Shown here: one piece after another, positions 1-5,697 of the stretch
How positions within the stretch are numbered: position 1 is the first letter of the stretch
How the letters are laid out: each line of letters starts with the position of its first letter
Assembly (NCBI GenBank): GCA_002365025.1
Contig: DEYX01000155.1
Location: 1-5,697 of the forward strand
DNA from: Hungatella sp. UBA3147
Lineage (GTDB): Bacteria > Bacillota > Clostridia > Lachnospirales > Lachnospiraceae
DNA: 5,697 bases
Direction: 5' to 3'
Program-made: the position numbers and the translations under genes
Notes under the pieces: model-generated
What the model saw: only the letters and a program-made list of their open reading frames with translations
Databases searched by the model: none
Told to the model about the DNA's origin: nothing

Positions 1-29
1 ATAAAAGATTAAAATTTTATTAAATTTTC

Positions 30-58
30 TTGAAGAAATGAGAAAAAACAGTTATAAT
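30..58 (+). promoter_or_regulatory. Sigma-A promoter of the purine permease gene
   Basis: A -35 element TTGAAG (30-35) and a perfect -10 element TATAAT (53-58) are separated by 17 bases, the optimal sigma-A spacing. The 29 bases upstream are almost pure A+T with A- and T-runs, resembling an UP element. Transcription would start near 65, giving a leader of about 50 nt before the ATG at 115. That is too short to hold a purine riboswitch aptamer downstream of this promoter. A small palindrome, GAGAATCTC (78-86), lies just after the start point and could be an operator, but this is not established. Confidence 0.82.
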
Positions 59-99
59 AGAATGGTAACCTAAAAACGAGAATCTCTCAAAATAAAATG

Positions 100-107
100 A
101 AAAGGAG
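100..107 (+). promoter_or_regulatory. Ribosome binding site that decides the permease start
   Basis: AAAAGGAG at 100-107 lies 7 bases before the ATG at 115, an ideal Shine-Dalgarno spacing. An in-frame ATG at 97 directly precedes and overlaps this site region and has no Shine-Dalgarno of its own. The ATG at 115 is therefore the likelier start, and the six codons from 97 would be an annotation artefact. Confidence 0.82.
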
Positions 108-114
108 TTTTACC

Positions 115-1470
115 ATGGAGCAGTTTTTTAAACTCAAGGAAAATGGAACGAATGTTACTACTGAGATTATTGCTGGAATTACCACATTTTTTGCCATGGC
201 GTACATAATCATCGTGAACCCGAATACTTTAAGCCAGGCAGGCATGGAATGGGGAGCAGTATTTTTAGCAACCATTATTTCTGCGATTATAGGGACTTTA
301 GTTATGGGGCTTGTAGCCAATGTACCCTATGCTCAGGCACCAGGTATGGGTTTGAATGCTTTTTTTGTTTACACTGTTTGCTTTGGATTGAAATTTACAT
401 GGCAGCAGGCTTTATCAATGGTTTTCGTCTGTGGACTCCTTAACATTTTTATCACAGTAACAAAGATACGTAAGTATATCATCAAGGCCATTCCTGTAAG
501 TCTGCAGAATGCCATCGGCGGAGGCATTGGTATCTTTATTGCATACATAGGCCTTCTGAATGCAGGTGCCATCAATTTTGCAGCAGGCGTTCCCGCAATG
601 TCTGTAATTACAACAAAAGCTCTTGTTTTATTTATTATTGGTCTTATATTAATTGTTATATTAACTGTAATGGATGTAAAAGGCGGTATATTAATTGGTA
701 TTATTTTAACTACTTTGATCGGTATTCCGTTAGGCATTACAAAGACAGGAGATACTGTGAACTTTTCAGAAGCTTTGTCAGTGCTGCCAACGACGTTCGG
801 AGTAATTTTTACGGCGGAAGGACTTCCTGCCTTATTTAGCGATGCGGCTAAGCTTCCTCTGGTATTAATAACTATTTTCTCATTCAGCTTATCCGATACC
901 TTTGATACCATCGGTACCTTTATTGGAACAGGCCGCAGAAGCGGAATCTTTAGTGCGGAAGATGAAGCTTCCTTAGAGTCAGGCAAAGGGTTCTCTTCCA
1001 AGATGGATAAAGCGTTATTTGCAGATGCAACAGCAACTTCCATTGGAGCCATTTTTGGTACCTCAAACACAACCACTTATGTGGAAAGTGCAGCAGGTAT
1101 CGGAGCTGGCGGACGTACCGGGCTTACTTCCGTAGTTGTAGCTGTTTGTTTTGCCATAAGTGCATTCTTAGCCTCCTTTATCAGTGCAATTCCATCTGTG
1201 GCTACGGCTCCGGCCCTTGTTATTGTTGGTTGTATGATGATTTCTTCGTTCAAGGAGATTGACTGGAGTCAGCTGGAAGAATCAGTTCCTGCCTTCTTTG
1301 CAGGCGTGTTTATGGCACTTTGCTACAGCATTTCCTATGGAATTGCAACAGCATTTATTTTCTACTGCATCGTAAAGATCTGTAAAAAGAAAGCAAATGA
1401 GTTAAATCCTATTATTATAATAGCAACCATTCTGTTTATTATAAACTTTGCACTACAGGCTTTTCTGTAA
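115..1470 (+). CDS. NCS2-family purine base permease (AzgA/PbuG-like hypoxanthine/guanine/adenine transporter)
   Basis: This is a cytoplasmic-membrane permease of the nucleobase-cation symporter 2 family, Azg-like branch, which takes up purine bases (hypoxanthine, guanine and/or adenine) by proton symport for salvage. The protein is 451 aa from the preferred start, normal for the branch, and is hydrophobic throughout. Family landmarks, numbered from 115, are the first helix with TFFAMAYIIIVNP near 24-36, GMGLNAFF (77-84), NAIGGGIGIFIAYIGL after it, SDTFDTIGTFIGTGRRSG starting at 260, and TSNTTTYVESAAGIGAGGRTG starting at 316. The acidic residues D261, D264 and E324 in the last two blocks fall in the segments that form the substrate site in this family. 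The gene has its own promoter and terminator, so it is monocistronic. An alternative start at 97 would add MKRSFT. The exact base specificity cannot be read from the sequence. In Clostridia such genes are often controlled by purine riboswitches, but none is visible between promoter and gene here. Confidence 0.93.
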   Translation: MEQFFKLKENGTNVTTEIIAGITTFFAMAYIIIVNPNTLSQAGMEWGAVFLATIISAIIGTLVMGLVANVPYAQAPGMGLNAFFVYTVCFGLKFTWQQALSMVFVCGLLNIFITVTKIRKYIIKAIPVSLQNAIGGGIGIFIAYIGLLNAGAINFAAGVPAMSVITTKALVLFIIGLILIVILTVMDVKGGILIGIILTTLIGIPLGITKTGDTVNFSEALSVLPTTFGVIFTAEGLPALFSDAAKLPLVLITIFSFSLSDTFDTIGTFIGTGRRSGIFSAEDEASLESGKGFSSKMDKALFADATATSIGAIFGTSNTTTYVESAAGIGAGGRTGLTSVVVAVCFAISAFLASFISAIPSVATAPALVIVGCMMISSFKEIDWSQLEESVPAFFAGVFMALCYSISYGIATAFIFYCIVKICKKKANELNPIIIIATILFIINFALQAFL

Positions 1471-1514
1471 GTTCAGGTTTTAGAACATTCATTGGTGGAT
1501 CCTGCAGAAATTTC

Positions 1515-1556
1515 AAGCTTTTGTCCCTGTATCACGCAGGGGCAGAAGCTTTTTTT
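1515..1556 (+). terminator. Intrinsic terminator of the permease gene
   Basis: A 15-bp stem (1515-1529 with 1537-1551, including two G-U pairs) closes a 7-base loop, TATCACG, and runs into a T-tract ending at 1556. It lies 45 bases after the permease stop codon and separates this gene from the enolase unit. Confidence 0.9.
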
Positions 1557-1597
1557 CTCATGAAAGGAAAAATCAGTAATAATTATCAATGTCAGTG

Positions 1598-1626
1598 TTG
1601 AAATTTCTGGTAAAATGTGATATGAT
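1598..1626 (+). promoter_or_regulatory. Extended -10 sigma-A promoter of eno
   Basis: TTGAAA (1598-1603) and TATGAT (1621-1626) are separated by 17 bases. The -10 is preceded by TGA (1618-1620), which makes it an extended -10 (TGn) promoter. This suits a highly expressed glycolytic gene. The predicted start point is near 1633, which leaves a leader of about 220 nt before the eno start codon. Confidence 0.8.
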
Positions 1627-1632
1627 CATTCT

Positions 1633-1854
1633 ATGAATTAGGACAAACTAACTCATAATAATAATGGAAATAAGCCATATTAATGGAGTATGGCTGCCAA
1701 GACGGATCAAAATTTTGATTAAGTCAGCAGCTTAGAGAACGGCATCAGAAGTGTTACCTTTATGATGATGAAAGATGATAAGGTAAATTGAAAAGAATTC
1801 CCGTAAGGGATCCTTTCCATAGTGGAAACCATTTAAAAGAAAAGGAGATAAACC
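1633..1854 (+). promoter_or_regulatory. Long structured 5' leader of eno, no family recognised
   Basis: This stretch of about 220 bases between the predicted transcription start and the eno ATG holds several possible hairpins. Hairpin A is GCCATA (1674-1679) with TATGGC (1689-1694). Hairpin B is GCTGC (1693-1697) with GCAGC (1727-1731), with GAC/GTC and an AT-rich palindrome inside. Hairpin C is TTACCTT (1754-1760) with AAGGTAA (1780-1786). Hairpin D is TCCC/GGGA closing a GTAA (GNRA-type) tetraloop (1799-1810). Hairpin E is TTTCCA (1814-1819) with TGGAAA (1823-1828). A and B share bases 1693-1694, so they compete. The eno Shine-Dalgarno AAAGGAG (1841-1847) sits 7 bases before the ATG. None of the hairpins is followed by a T-tract, so transcription attenuation is unlikely. 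I do not recognise a known riboswitch. A 23-codon frame at 1664-1735 lacks a ribosome binding site. Confidence 0.5.
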
Positions 1855-3153
1855 ATGAATTATCTGGAGATTGAAAAAGTAATAGGAAGAGAAATTATTG
1901 ATTCCAGAGGAAATCCTACTGTAGAGGCTGAGGTACATCTTGCAGATGGGACTATGGCCAGGGGAGCGGCACCGAGCGGTGCTTCTACCGGTGAGTTTGA
2001 GGCTCTGGAGCTTCGGGATGGGGACAAGGCCCGTTATGGCGGAAAAGGTGTCTTAAATGCGGTTCATAATATTAACACAGTGATCCATTACGCGATCACG
2101 GGAATGGATGCTTCCGATATTTACGCTATTGACCAGGCTATGATTACCGCAGATGGGACACAGGATAAGTCCAGACTGGGAGCCAATGCCATATTGGCAG
2201 TATCCATCGCCTGTGCCAGGGCGGCGGCTATGAGCATGGGAATTCCCCTTTACCGTTTCTTAGGCGGTATAACCGGCAATCGTCTCCCGGTTCCTATGAT
2301 GAATATTTTAAACGGTGGAGCTCATGCTGCCAATACCGTAGACGTACAGGAATTTATGATCATGCCGGCAGGAGCCTCCAGTTTTAAAGAAGGTCTCCGG
2401 TGGTGTACAGAAGTATTCCATTGCCTGGCGTCCATATTAAAGGCAAAGGGCCTGGCTACCGCAGTAGGAGATGAAGGCGGTTTTGCTCCGGATGTAGATA
2501 GTGACGAAGCTGCCATTGAATTGATTCTTGAGGCCATCAGAAAAGCAGGATATGAACCGGGGCGTGATTTTGTTCTGGCTATGGACGCGGCTTCCAGTGA
2601 GTGGAAGGGTGCAAAGAAGGGTGAGTATATCCTTCCTAAGTGCGGCAAGCATTTTACCTCTGCAGAACTCATCGAACACTGGAAAAAGCTGTGTGAAAAA
2701 TATCCTATTTATTCCATTGAGGATGCTCTTGATGAAGAAGACTGGGAAGGCTGGGAATTGCTTACGAAAGAACTGGGCAGCAAGATCCAGCTGGTTGGTG
2801 ATGACCTGTTTGTTACGAATACAGAGCGTTTAAAGAGAGGAATCTTAAACGGATGCGGCAATTCCATTCTGATTAAGCTGAACCAGATCGGTTCCGTATC
2901 GGAAACTCTTGAAGCGATTAAGATGGCTCACAGCGCAGGTTACACGGCCATTGCTTCCCACCGTTCCGGTGAAACGGAAGATACCACCATTGCAGATCTG
3001 GCGGTTGCTCTTAATACGTGTCAGATCAAGACGGGAGCGCCTAGCAGAAGTGAACGTGTGGCAAAATATAACCAGCTGCTTCGGATCGAAGAAGAGCTGG
3101 GAGAAAGTGCGGTTTATCCGGGAATGGATGCATTCCATATCCGGCGGTCATAA
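1855..3153 (+). CDS. eno: Enolase (2-phosphoglycerate dehydratase)
   Basis: Enolase converts 2-phosphoglycerate to phosphoenolpyruvate in glycolysis, and the reverse in gluconeogenesis, as a cytosolic magnesium enzyme. The 432-aa length is standard. The N-terminal domain carries DSRGNPTVE and the mobile loop GAAPSGASTGEFEALELRD. The barrel carries NGGAHA with H157, VQEFM with E166, GDEGGFAP with the catalytic base partner E207, the Mg ligands D244 (AMDAAS), E289 (SIEDAL) and D316 (GDDLF), the catalytic lysine K341 (IKLNQIG), SHRSGETED with H369 and R370, and K392 (IKTGAP). All key residues are present, so it should be active. The start is set by AAAGGAG 7 bases upstream. It has its own promoter, a long leader and a strong terminator, so it is monocistronic. 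Small departures from the E. coli wording (A159, A291) match what I recall from clostridial enolases. Confidence 0.98.
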   Translation: MNYLEIEKVIGREIIDSRGNPTVEAEVHLADGTMARGAAPSGASTGEFEALELRDGDKARYGGKGVLNAVHNINTVIHYAITGMDASDIYAIDQAMITADGTQDKSRLGANAILAVSIACARAAAMSMGIPLYRFLGGITGNRLPVPMMNILNGGAHAANTVDVQEFMIMPAGASSFKEGLRWCTEVFHCLASILKAKGLATAVGDEGGFAPDVDSDEAAIELILEAIRKAGYEPGRDFVLAMDAASSEWKGAKKGEYILPKCGKHFTSAELIEHWKKLCEKYPIYSIEDALDEEDWEGWELLTKELGSKIQLVGDDLFVTNTERLKRGILNGCGNSILIKLNQIGSVSETLEAIKMAHSAGYTAIASHRSGETEDTTIADLAVALNTCQIKTGAPSRSERVAKYNQLLRIEEELGESAVYPGMDAFHIRRS

Positions 3154-3162
3154 GGAATGGAG

Positions 3163-3207
3163 AAAGGCCCGGCAGGTCTGGCATTTTAGACCTGCCGGGC
3201 CTTTTTT
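3163..3207 (+). terminator. Strong intrinsic terminator of eno
   Basis: A perfect 17-bp, very GC-rich stem (3163-3179 with 3188-3204) closes an 8-base loop, GGCATTTT, and runs into six T residues (3202-3207). It begins 10 bases after the eno stop codon. The arms are near-symmetric with A's on the left, so it could also act on the opposite strand, though no minus-strand gene abuts it. Confidence 0.95.
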
Positions 3208-3514
3208 ACTTCTGAAGCAGCGGAACTTAAGCACGGTATTTTGTATCGGAGAAGCCTTGTTCCTGATTGGAAAAGGAATTGATGAAAGGAACAAAGGATG
3301 GTATGCTATAAGTCATAAGAAGCTAAAGACTGTTTGAAAAAACGGGAAAACAGGTGCTGTCCGCAAAGACGGTAAACGGAGTAATTGATTGTATTTACAG
3401 AAAAAGATAGAGGAAAAATCGGGAATATACAAGGCTTTCTTTCAATACAATGAACAATAGCGTAATGGTGCCAAGGGCATTTTCCGGCAGAGAAATAATG
3501 TATTTGAAAGTGAG
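3208..3514 (+). other. Noncoding spacer/leader upstream of the hydrolase gene
   Basis: There is no convincing gene in these 307 bases. They hold a candidate promoter (3279-3307), an imperfect inverted repeat around it (3255-3264 with 3287-3297, 10 pairs and one bulged A), and a small hairpin CTGTTT (3330-3335) with AAACAG (3348-3353). They also hold two short frames. One is a 23-codon TTG-started frame (3389-3460) preceded by CGGAG at 7 bases. It is in the same frame as the downstream hydrolase but ends at TAG. The other is a 22-codon ATG frame (3450-3518) whose TGA overlaps the hydrolase ATG as ATGA. Neither encoded peptide resembles a family I know. Confidence 0.5.
3279..3307 (+). promoter_or_regulatory. 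Candidate promoter of the hydrolase-transferase operon
   Basis: TTGATG (3279-3284) and TATGCT (3302-3307) are 17 bases apart. The -10 is preceded by TGG (3299-3301), giving an extended -10. The predicted start point is near 3314, about 200 bases before the hydrolase ATG. The -35 lies in the loop of an imperfect inverted repeat (3255-3297), which could be an operator. The elements are weaker than those of the other two promoters here, so this call is tentative. Confidence 0.5.
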
Positions 3515-4171
3515 ATGAAAAAGTTGGCAGAAGTAAAACGGATCAGATGCGGAAGTGTGAACACCTATCTGATTGAGGAACATGGAAGAGCCGTTCTTGT
3601 AGATACTGGAAGGAACGGATTTGAAGAAAAAGTACTGGCCCAGTGCCGGAAAACGAAGGTGGAACTGATTGTGCTCACCCATGGTCATGCGGACCATGTG
3701 CAGAATACAGCTTATCTTAGGAAGGAACTGGGAGTACCGGTGGCTCTTCATAAAGAAGATTTATGCCTTATAAAGGACAATTTTACGGAACCCCTCCGTT
3801 TTCAGGGAATGCTTGGAATGGCGGTTGCGGAGGTTACAGCGAAAAGCTTTGAAACGGACCGGATACCGGAGTTTTTCCCGGAAATCTTTATCGATGAAGG
3901 TGACTGGCTGAAGGATTATGGAATCAATGCCAGGATCATGGGGCTGCCGGGTCATACCAGAGGGTCCATAGGAATTGATCTTGATGAAAAGGCTGTCATA
4001 GTAGGTGATGCGCTGATGAATATGTTTTATCCCGGGCTGTCCCTGGTGTATTGGGACAGGGAGAAGATGTTAAAAAGTGCGGATAAGATTAGCGCTCTTG
4101 GCGCAAGAAAGGTATATTTCGGTCATGGAAGTCCGGTGGAAAACCGGGCATGGAACAGGGCAGGGATTTAG
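3515..4171 (+). CDS. MBL-fold metallohydrolase (glyoxalase II-like), substrate unknown
   Basis: This is a 218-aa cytosolic metallo-beta-lactamase-fold hydrolase with no signal peptide. The dinuclear metal site is complete: THGHADH supplies H56, H58, D60 and H61, LPGH supplies H147, VGDAL supplies D165, and FGHGSP supplies H204. D30 in LVDTG is the usual early fold marker. Residues about 80-130 form an insert between the first and second metal motifs that probably shapes the substrate site. The fold is known for hydrolysing thioesters, lactones, phosphodiesters and beta-lactams, and nothing here tells which. The start is uncertain. The ATG at 3515 has only a poor Shine-Dalgarno-like AAAGTGAG directly abutting it. 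It overlaps the stop of a short upstream frame (ATGA), so it may be translationally coupled, and a TTG at 3524 would have better spacing. It ends 18 bases before the phosphopantetheinyl transferase gene, so the two are probably co-transcribed. Confidence 0.88.
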   Translation: MKKLAEVKRIRCGSVNTYLIEEHGRAVLVDTGRNGFEEKVLAQCRKTKVELIVLTHGHADHVQNTAYLRKELGVPVALHKEDLCLIKDNFTEPLRFQGMLGMAVAEVTAKSFETDRIPEFFPEIFIDEGDWLKDYGINARIMGLPGHTRGSIGIDLDEKAVIVGDALMNMFYPGLSLVYWDREKMLKSADKISALGARKVYFGHGSPVENRAWNRAGI

Positions 4172-4189
4172 ACAAAGGTTTAAGACGGT

Positions 4190-4831
4190 ATGGTACGGAT
4201 TTATCTGGAAACGTATGAAGCAACCCAAAGAAGGGATAAGAGGGAGCAGGAGCACGGACTTGGAAAAGAGCTTCTTCAAATGGGACTTAAGGATCTATAT
4301 GGAATGGACTCTGAATTAAATGACCCGCCGGTCATTTTAAAAGAAGAGCATGGCAAACCATATTTAAAGGACTTTCCTCACATCCATTATAACATCAGCC
4401 ACACAGATGGCCTGGTGGCCTGCGCAATTGGAGACAGGCAGGTGGGAATCGATGTGGAGAGGATACGGCCCTTCCGTCAAAATATCCTTAAAAAGGTTTT
4501 TTCTGATGACGAAAGACGCTGCATGGAGGAAATACCGGAGTCAGAGCGTTCCCTGTATTTCTTTCGTATATGGACATTAAAGGAAAGTTACTTAAAAGCG
4601 GCAGGCTTAGGTATTACTGTCCCCCTTACTTCCATCTCTTTTGAATGGAAGGAGGAGGCTTCTTTTGCATGCTCTGTCCCTGGTGCATCCTTCCATCAGA
4701 TCATGCTGAAGGGGGGATATGTACTTTCTATATGCACTCTGGGAGATGAGGAAATTAATTTTGGGCAGAACCTTGTTTTTTCAGCCAGAGCTGAAAGCCT
4801 TTTGACCGGGCTTTGCTTTCAGAAACCATAA
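4190..4831 (+). CDS. Sfp-type 4'-phosphopantetheinyl transferase
   Basis: The enzyme transfers the 4'-phosphopantetheine arm of coenzyme A to a serine of acyl or peptidyl carrier proteins, turning apo into holo forms. It is cytosolic and Mg-dependent. The 213-aa length is close to that of Sfp. Family motifs appear in order: GKPYLK (55-60), NISHT (68-72), GIDVE with Mg ligands D88 and E90, and the W-x-x-KE-x-x-x-K signature W128, K131, E132, K136. All catalytic residues are present. The ATG at 4190 gives the usual MVRIYL beginning. The Shine-Dalgarno is weak (AAAGG at 4174-4178), consistent with coupling to the hydrolase gene that ends 18 bases upstream. No carrier protein, NRPS or PKS gene is in the window, so its target is unknown; it may serve fatty-acid carrier protein or a remote pathway. 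The last 25 or so codons overlap the convergent transporter gene. Confidence 0.93.
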   Translation: MVRIYLETYEATQRRDKREQEHGLGKELLQMGLKDLYGMDSELNDPPVILKEEHGKPYLKDFPHIHYNISHTDGLVACAIGDRQVGIDVERIRPFRQNILKKVFSDDERRCMEEIPESERSLYFFRIWTLKESYLKAAGLGITVPLTSISFEWKEEASFACSVPGASFHQIMLKGGYVLSICTLGDEEINFGQNLVFSARAESLLTGLCFQKP

Positions 4832-5687
4832 GGCCGGCCAGGGTCATCACGATTCCGCAGGCAGACTGGAAACTGATGCGTTCGTCCAGCAGGAGCATGG
4901 ATGAGATCACGGTGATTACCGGGACTGCATAGATGTAGACGCTGGTCTTTACAGAACCCAGCTCCTTTACGGCAAAATTCCAGGTAGCAAAGCATAGAGC
5001 GGAAGCGCCCAGGCCCAGAAACAGAATATTTAATAAATTCTTTGTGTCAGCAAGGCGGTAAAAGCCCAGACGGAAAGGGAGAATTGCCAGTGCAGGAACC
5101 ATAAACAGAAGGCCGTAGAAGAAAATACGCCTTGTTGTTTCAACGGTCCCATGGCCGTATTCTCCTATTTTTTTTGTAATTACGGAATATGCGGCCCAGG
5201 TAACAGCGGCAGCAAGTGCAAGAAAATCTCCCTTAGGGTTTATCTTCATGCCGGCTGACTTCTGGAAGCTGATCAGGCTGATTCCAATGATAGCTATTAA
5301 AAATCCAGCCAGAAACCGGGGGCCTGGTTTTTCTCCTTTTAAGAACAGCCAGTCAAACAGGGCTGTAAAAAATGGGGCTACGGCAATGATTACGCTGACG
5401 TTGGCAGCAAGGGTTATGGTAAGTGCAAAATTTTCCATAAGAAAATATAAGGTAACGCCGCATATTCCGGCGGCTGCGAAAAGGCATTCCTGTTTTTTGC
5501 TTTTTGTCCGCAAAAGGCGGGGACAAGCCAGCCATAAGGCAACATAGCCGATGAAAAATCTGAAAAACAGAATTTCAAGAGGAGTAAAAGCCTCAAGAAG
5601 AACTTTGGTTGAGATAAAAGTGGTTCCCCATACGAATATGGAGAATCCGGCGGCCAGATGTCCGTATAAATTGTTCTGCTTATTCAT
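4755..5687 (-). CDS. EamA/DMT-family transporter (ten-helix permease), substrate unknown
   Basis: This is a 310-aa inner-membrane protein of the drug/metabolite transporter superfamily with two EamA repeats. Ten hydrophobic segments can be placed roughly at 9-29, 36-55, 68-88, 93-115, 123-141, 153-171, 187-205, 218-240, 247-267 and 275-291. Family wording includes WGTTFISTK in helix 1 and TWAAYSVITKK opening the second repeat. Further on are NFAVKELG and a late PV..........LLLDE..........LAGL block. The N terminus and the basic 20-residue tail (KARSK...) are cytosolic by the positive-inside rule. Members export amino acids and other metabolites or take up small molecules; the substrate cannot be read here. 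The start ATG (5685-5687) lies 10 bases from the window end with GAAGAC upstream, so its promoter is outside. The gene is complete and converges on the transferase gene with a 77-bp overlap. Confidence 0.92.
   Translation of the reverse strand: MNKQNNLYGHLAAGFSIFVWGTTFISTKVLLEAFTPLEILFFRFFIGYVALWLACPRLLRTKSKKQECLFAAAGICGVTLYFLMENFALTITLAANVSVIIAVAPFFTALFDWLFLKGEKPGPRFLAGFLIAIIGISLISFQKSAGMKINPKGDFLALAAAVTWAAYSVITKKIGEYGHGTVETTRRIFFYGLLFMVPALAILPFRLGFYRLADTKNLLNILFLGLGASALCFATWNFAVKELGSVKTSVYIYAVPVITVISSMLLLDERISFQSACGIVMTLAGLMVSESKARSKGFQLWLKKQGSAQN
4779..4822. repeat. Overlapping inverted repeats in the convergent gene ends
   Basis: Within the tail-to-tail overlap lie TTTCAGC (4779-4785) with GCTGAAA (4790-4796), loop CAGA, and a competing pair CTGAAAGC (4791-4798) with GCTTTCAG (4815-4822). 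The first hairpin is followed on the plus strand by GCCTTTT, a poor T-tract. It may act as a weak terminator for the hydrolase-transferase operon, but neither strand has a standard terminator here. Both genes encode protein through this stretch. Confidence 0.35.
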
Positions 5688-5697
5688 GATTGTCTTC

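Noticed and set aside
369..1076. A 235-codon open frame on the minus strand inside the permease gene
   Set aside because: It lies wholly antisense to a clear NCS2 permease. The translation is low-complexity, rich in I, P, V and K, with no recognisable domain, as expected from the reverse complement of a membrane-protein gene.
1664..1735. A 23-codon leader peptide in the eno leader (ATG at 1664, TAG at 1733)
   Set aside because: There is no Shine-Dalgarno before the ATG, no run of a regulatory codon and no following terminator hairpin, so an attenuation peptide is not supported.
1633..1854. A fluoride (crcB-type) riboswitch in the eno leader
   Set aside because: Fluoride riboswitches are known upstream of some enolase genes, so I looked for the GGnGAUGG start and the conserved downstream AUGA...CCU elements in a compact pseudoknot. 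The leader shows no convincing match.
2322..2679. Two minus-strand frames inside eno
   Set aside because: Both are antisense to conserved enolase catalytic segments and show no domain or start signal.
1855..3153. Enolase substitutions A159 and A291 as signs of an unusual paralogue
   Set aside because: The changes are at non-catalytic positions and match the wording I recall in clostridial enolases. Every catalytic and metal-binding residue is intact.
2909..3337. A 142-codon plus-strand frame running from eno across its terminator
   Set aside because: It is a shifted frame of the enolase 3' end and reads straight through a 17-bp terminator stem. There is no ribosome binding site or domain, and its protein is basic and unfamiliar.
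4077..4319. An 80-codon plus-strand frame bridging the hydrolase and transferase genes
   Set aside because: It overlaps the ends of two well-supported genes in another frame, lacks a ribosome binding site and shows no domain.

Overview
The window looks like chromosomal sequence from a low-to-moderate G+C Firmicute. The enolase has the wording I associate with Lachnospiraceae and related Clostridia (for example the SIEDALDEEDWEGW block), and the spacers are AT-rich with AGGAG-type ribosome binding sites and sigma-A promoters. A Lacrimispora- or Clostridium-like member of Lachnospiraceae is my best guess, but it rests on memory of protein wording, not on a search.

Layout: (1) 1-1556 is a self-contained transcription unit: a clear promoter (30-58), an NCS2/AzgA-type purine permease (115-1470) and a strong intrinsic terminator (1515-1556). 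(2) 1598-3207 is a second unit: an extended -10 promoter, an unusually long (about 220 nt) hairpin-rich leader, the glycolytic enolase gene eno (1855-3153) and a 17-bp perfect-stem terminator. (3) 3208-4831 is a probable two-gene operon: a noncoding leader of about 300 bases with a candidate promoter, an MBL-fold metallohydrolase (3515-4171), then, 18 nt later, an Sfp-type 4'-phosphopantetheinyl transferase (4190-4831). (4) 4755-5687, on the minus strand, is a ten-helix EamA/DMT-family transporter whose 3' end overlaps the transferase gene tail-to-tail by 77 bp.

The genes do not form one pathway. The permease brings purine bases into the cell and enolase makes phosphoenolpyruvate. The transferase activates carrier proteins, and the adjacent hydrolase has no visible substrate. 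The EamA protein probably exports or imports an unknown small metabolite. No mobile element, CRISPR array, tRNA or rRNA was seen.

I found no convincing new multi-gene system. The points most worth a second look are the structured enolase leader, with a possible Shine-Dalgarno-masking switch; the hydrolase-transferase pairing; the unusual upstream region of the hydrolase gene, with an ATGA-overlapping short frame; and the convergent 77-bp coding overlap.
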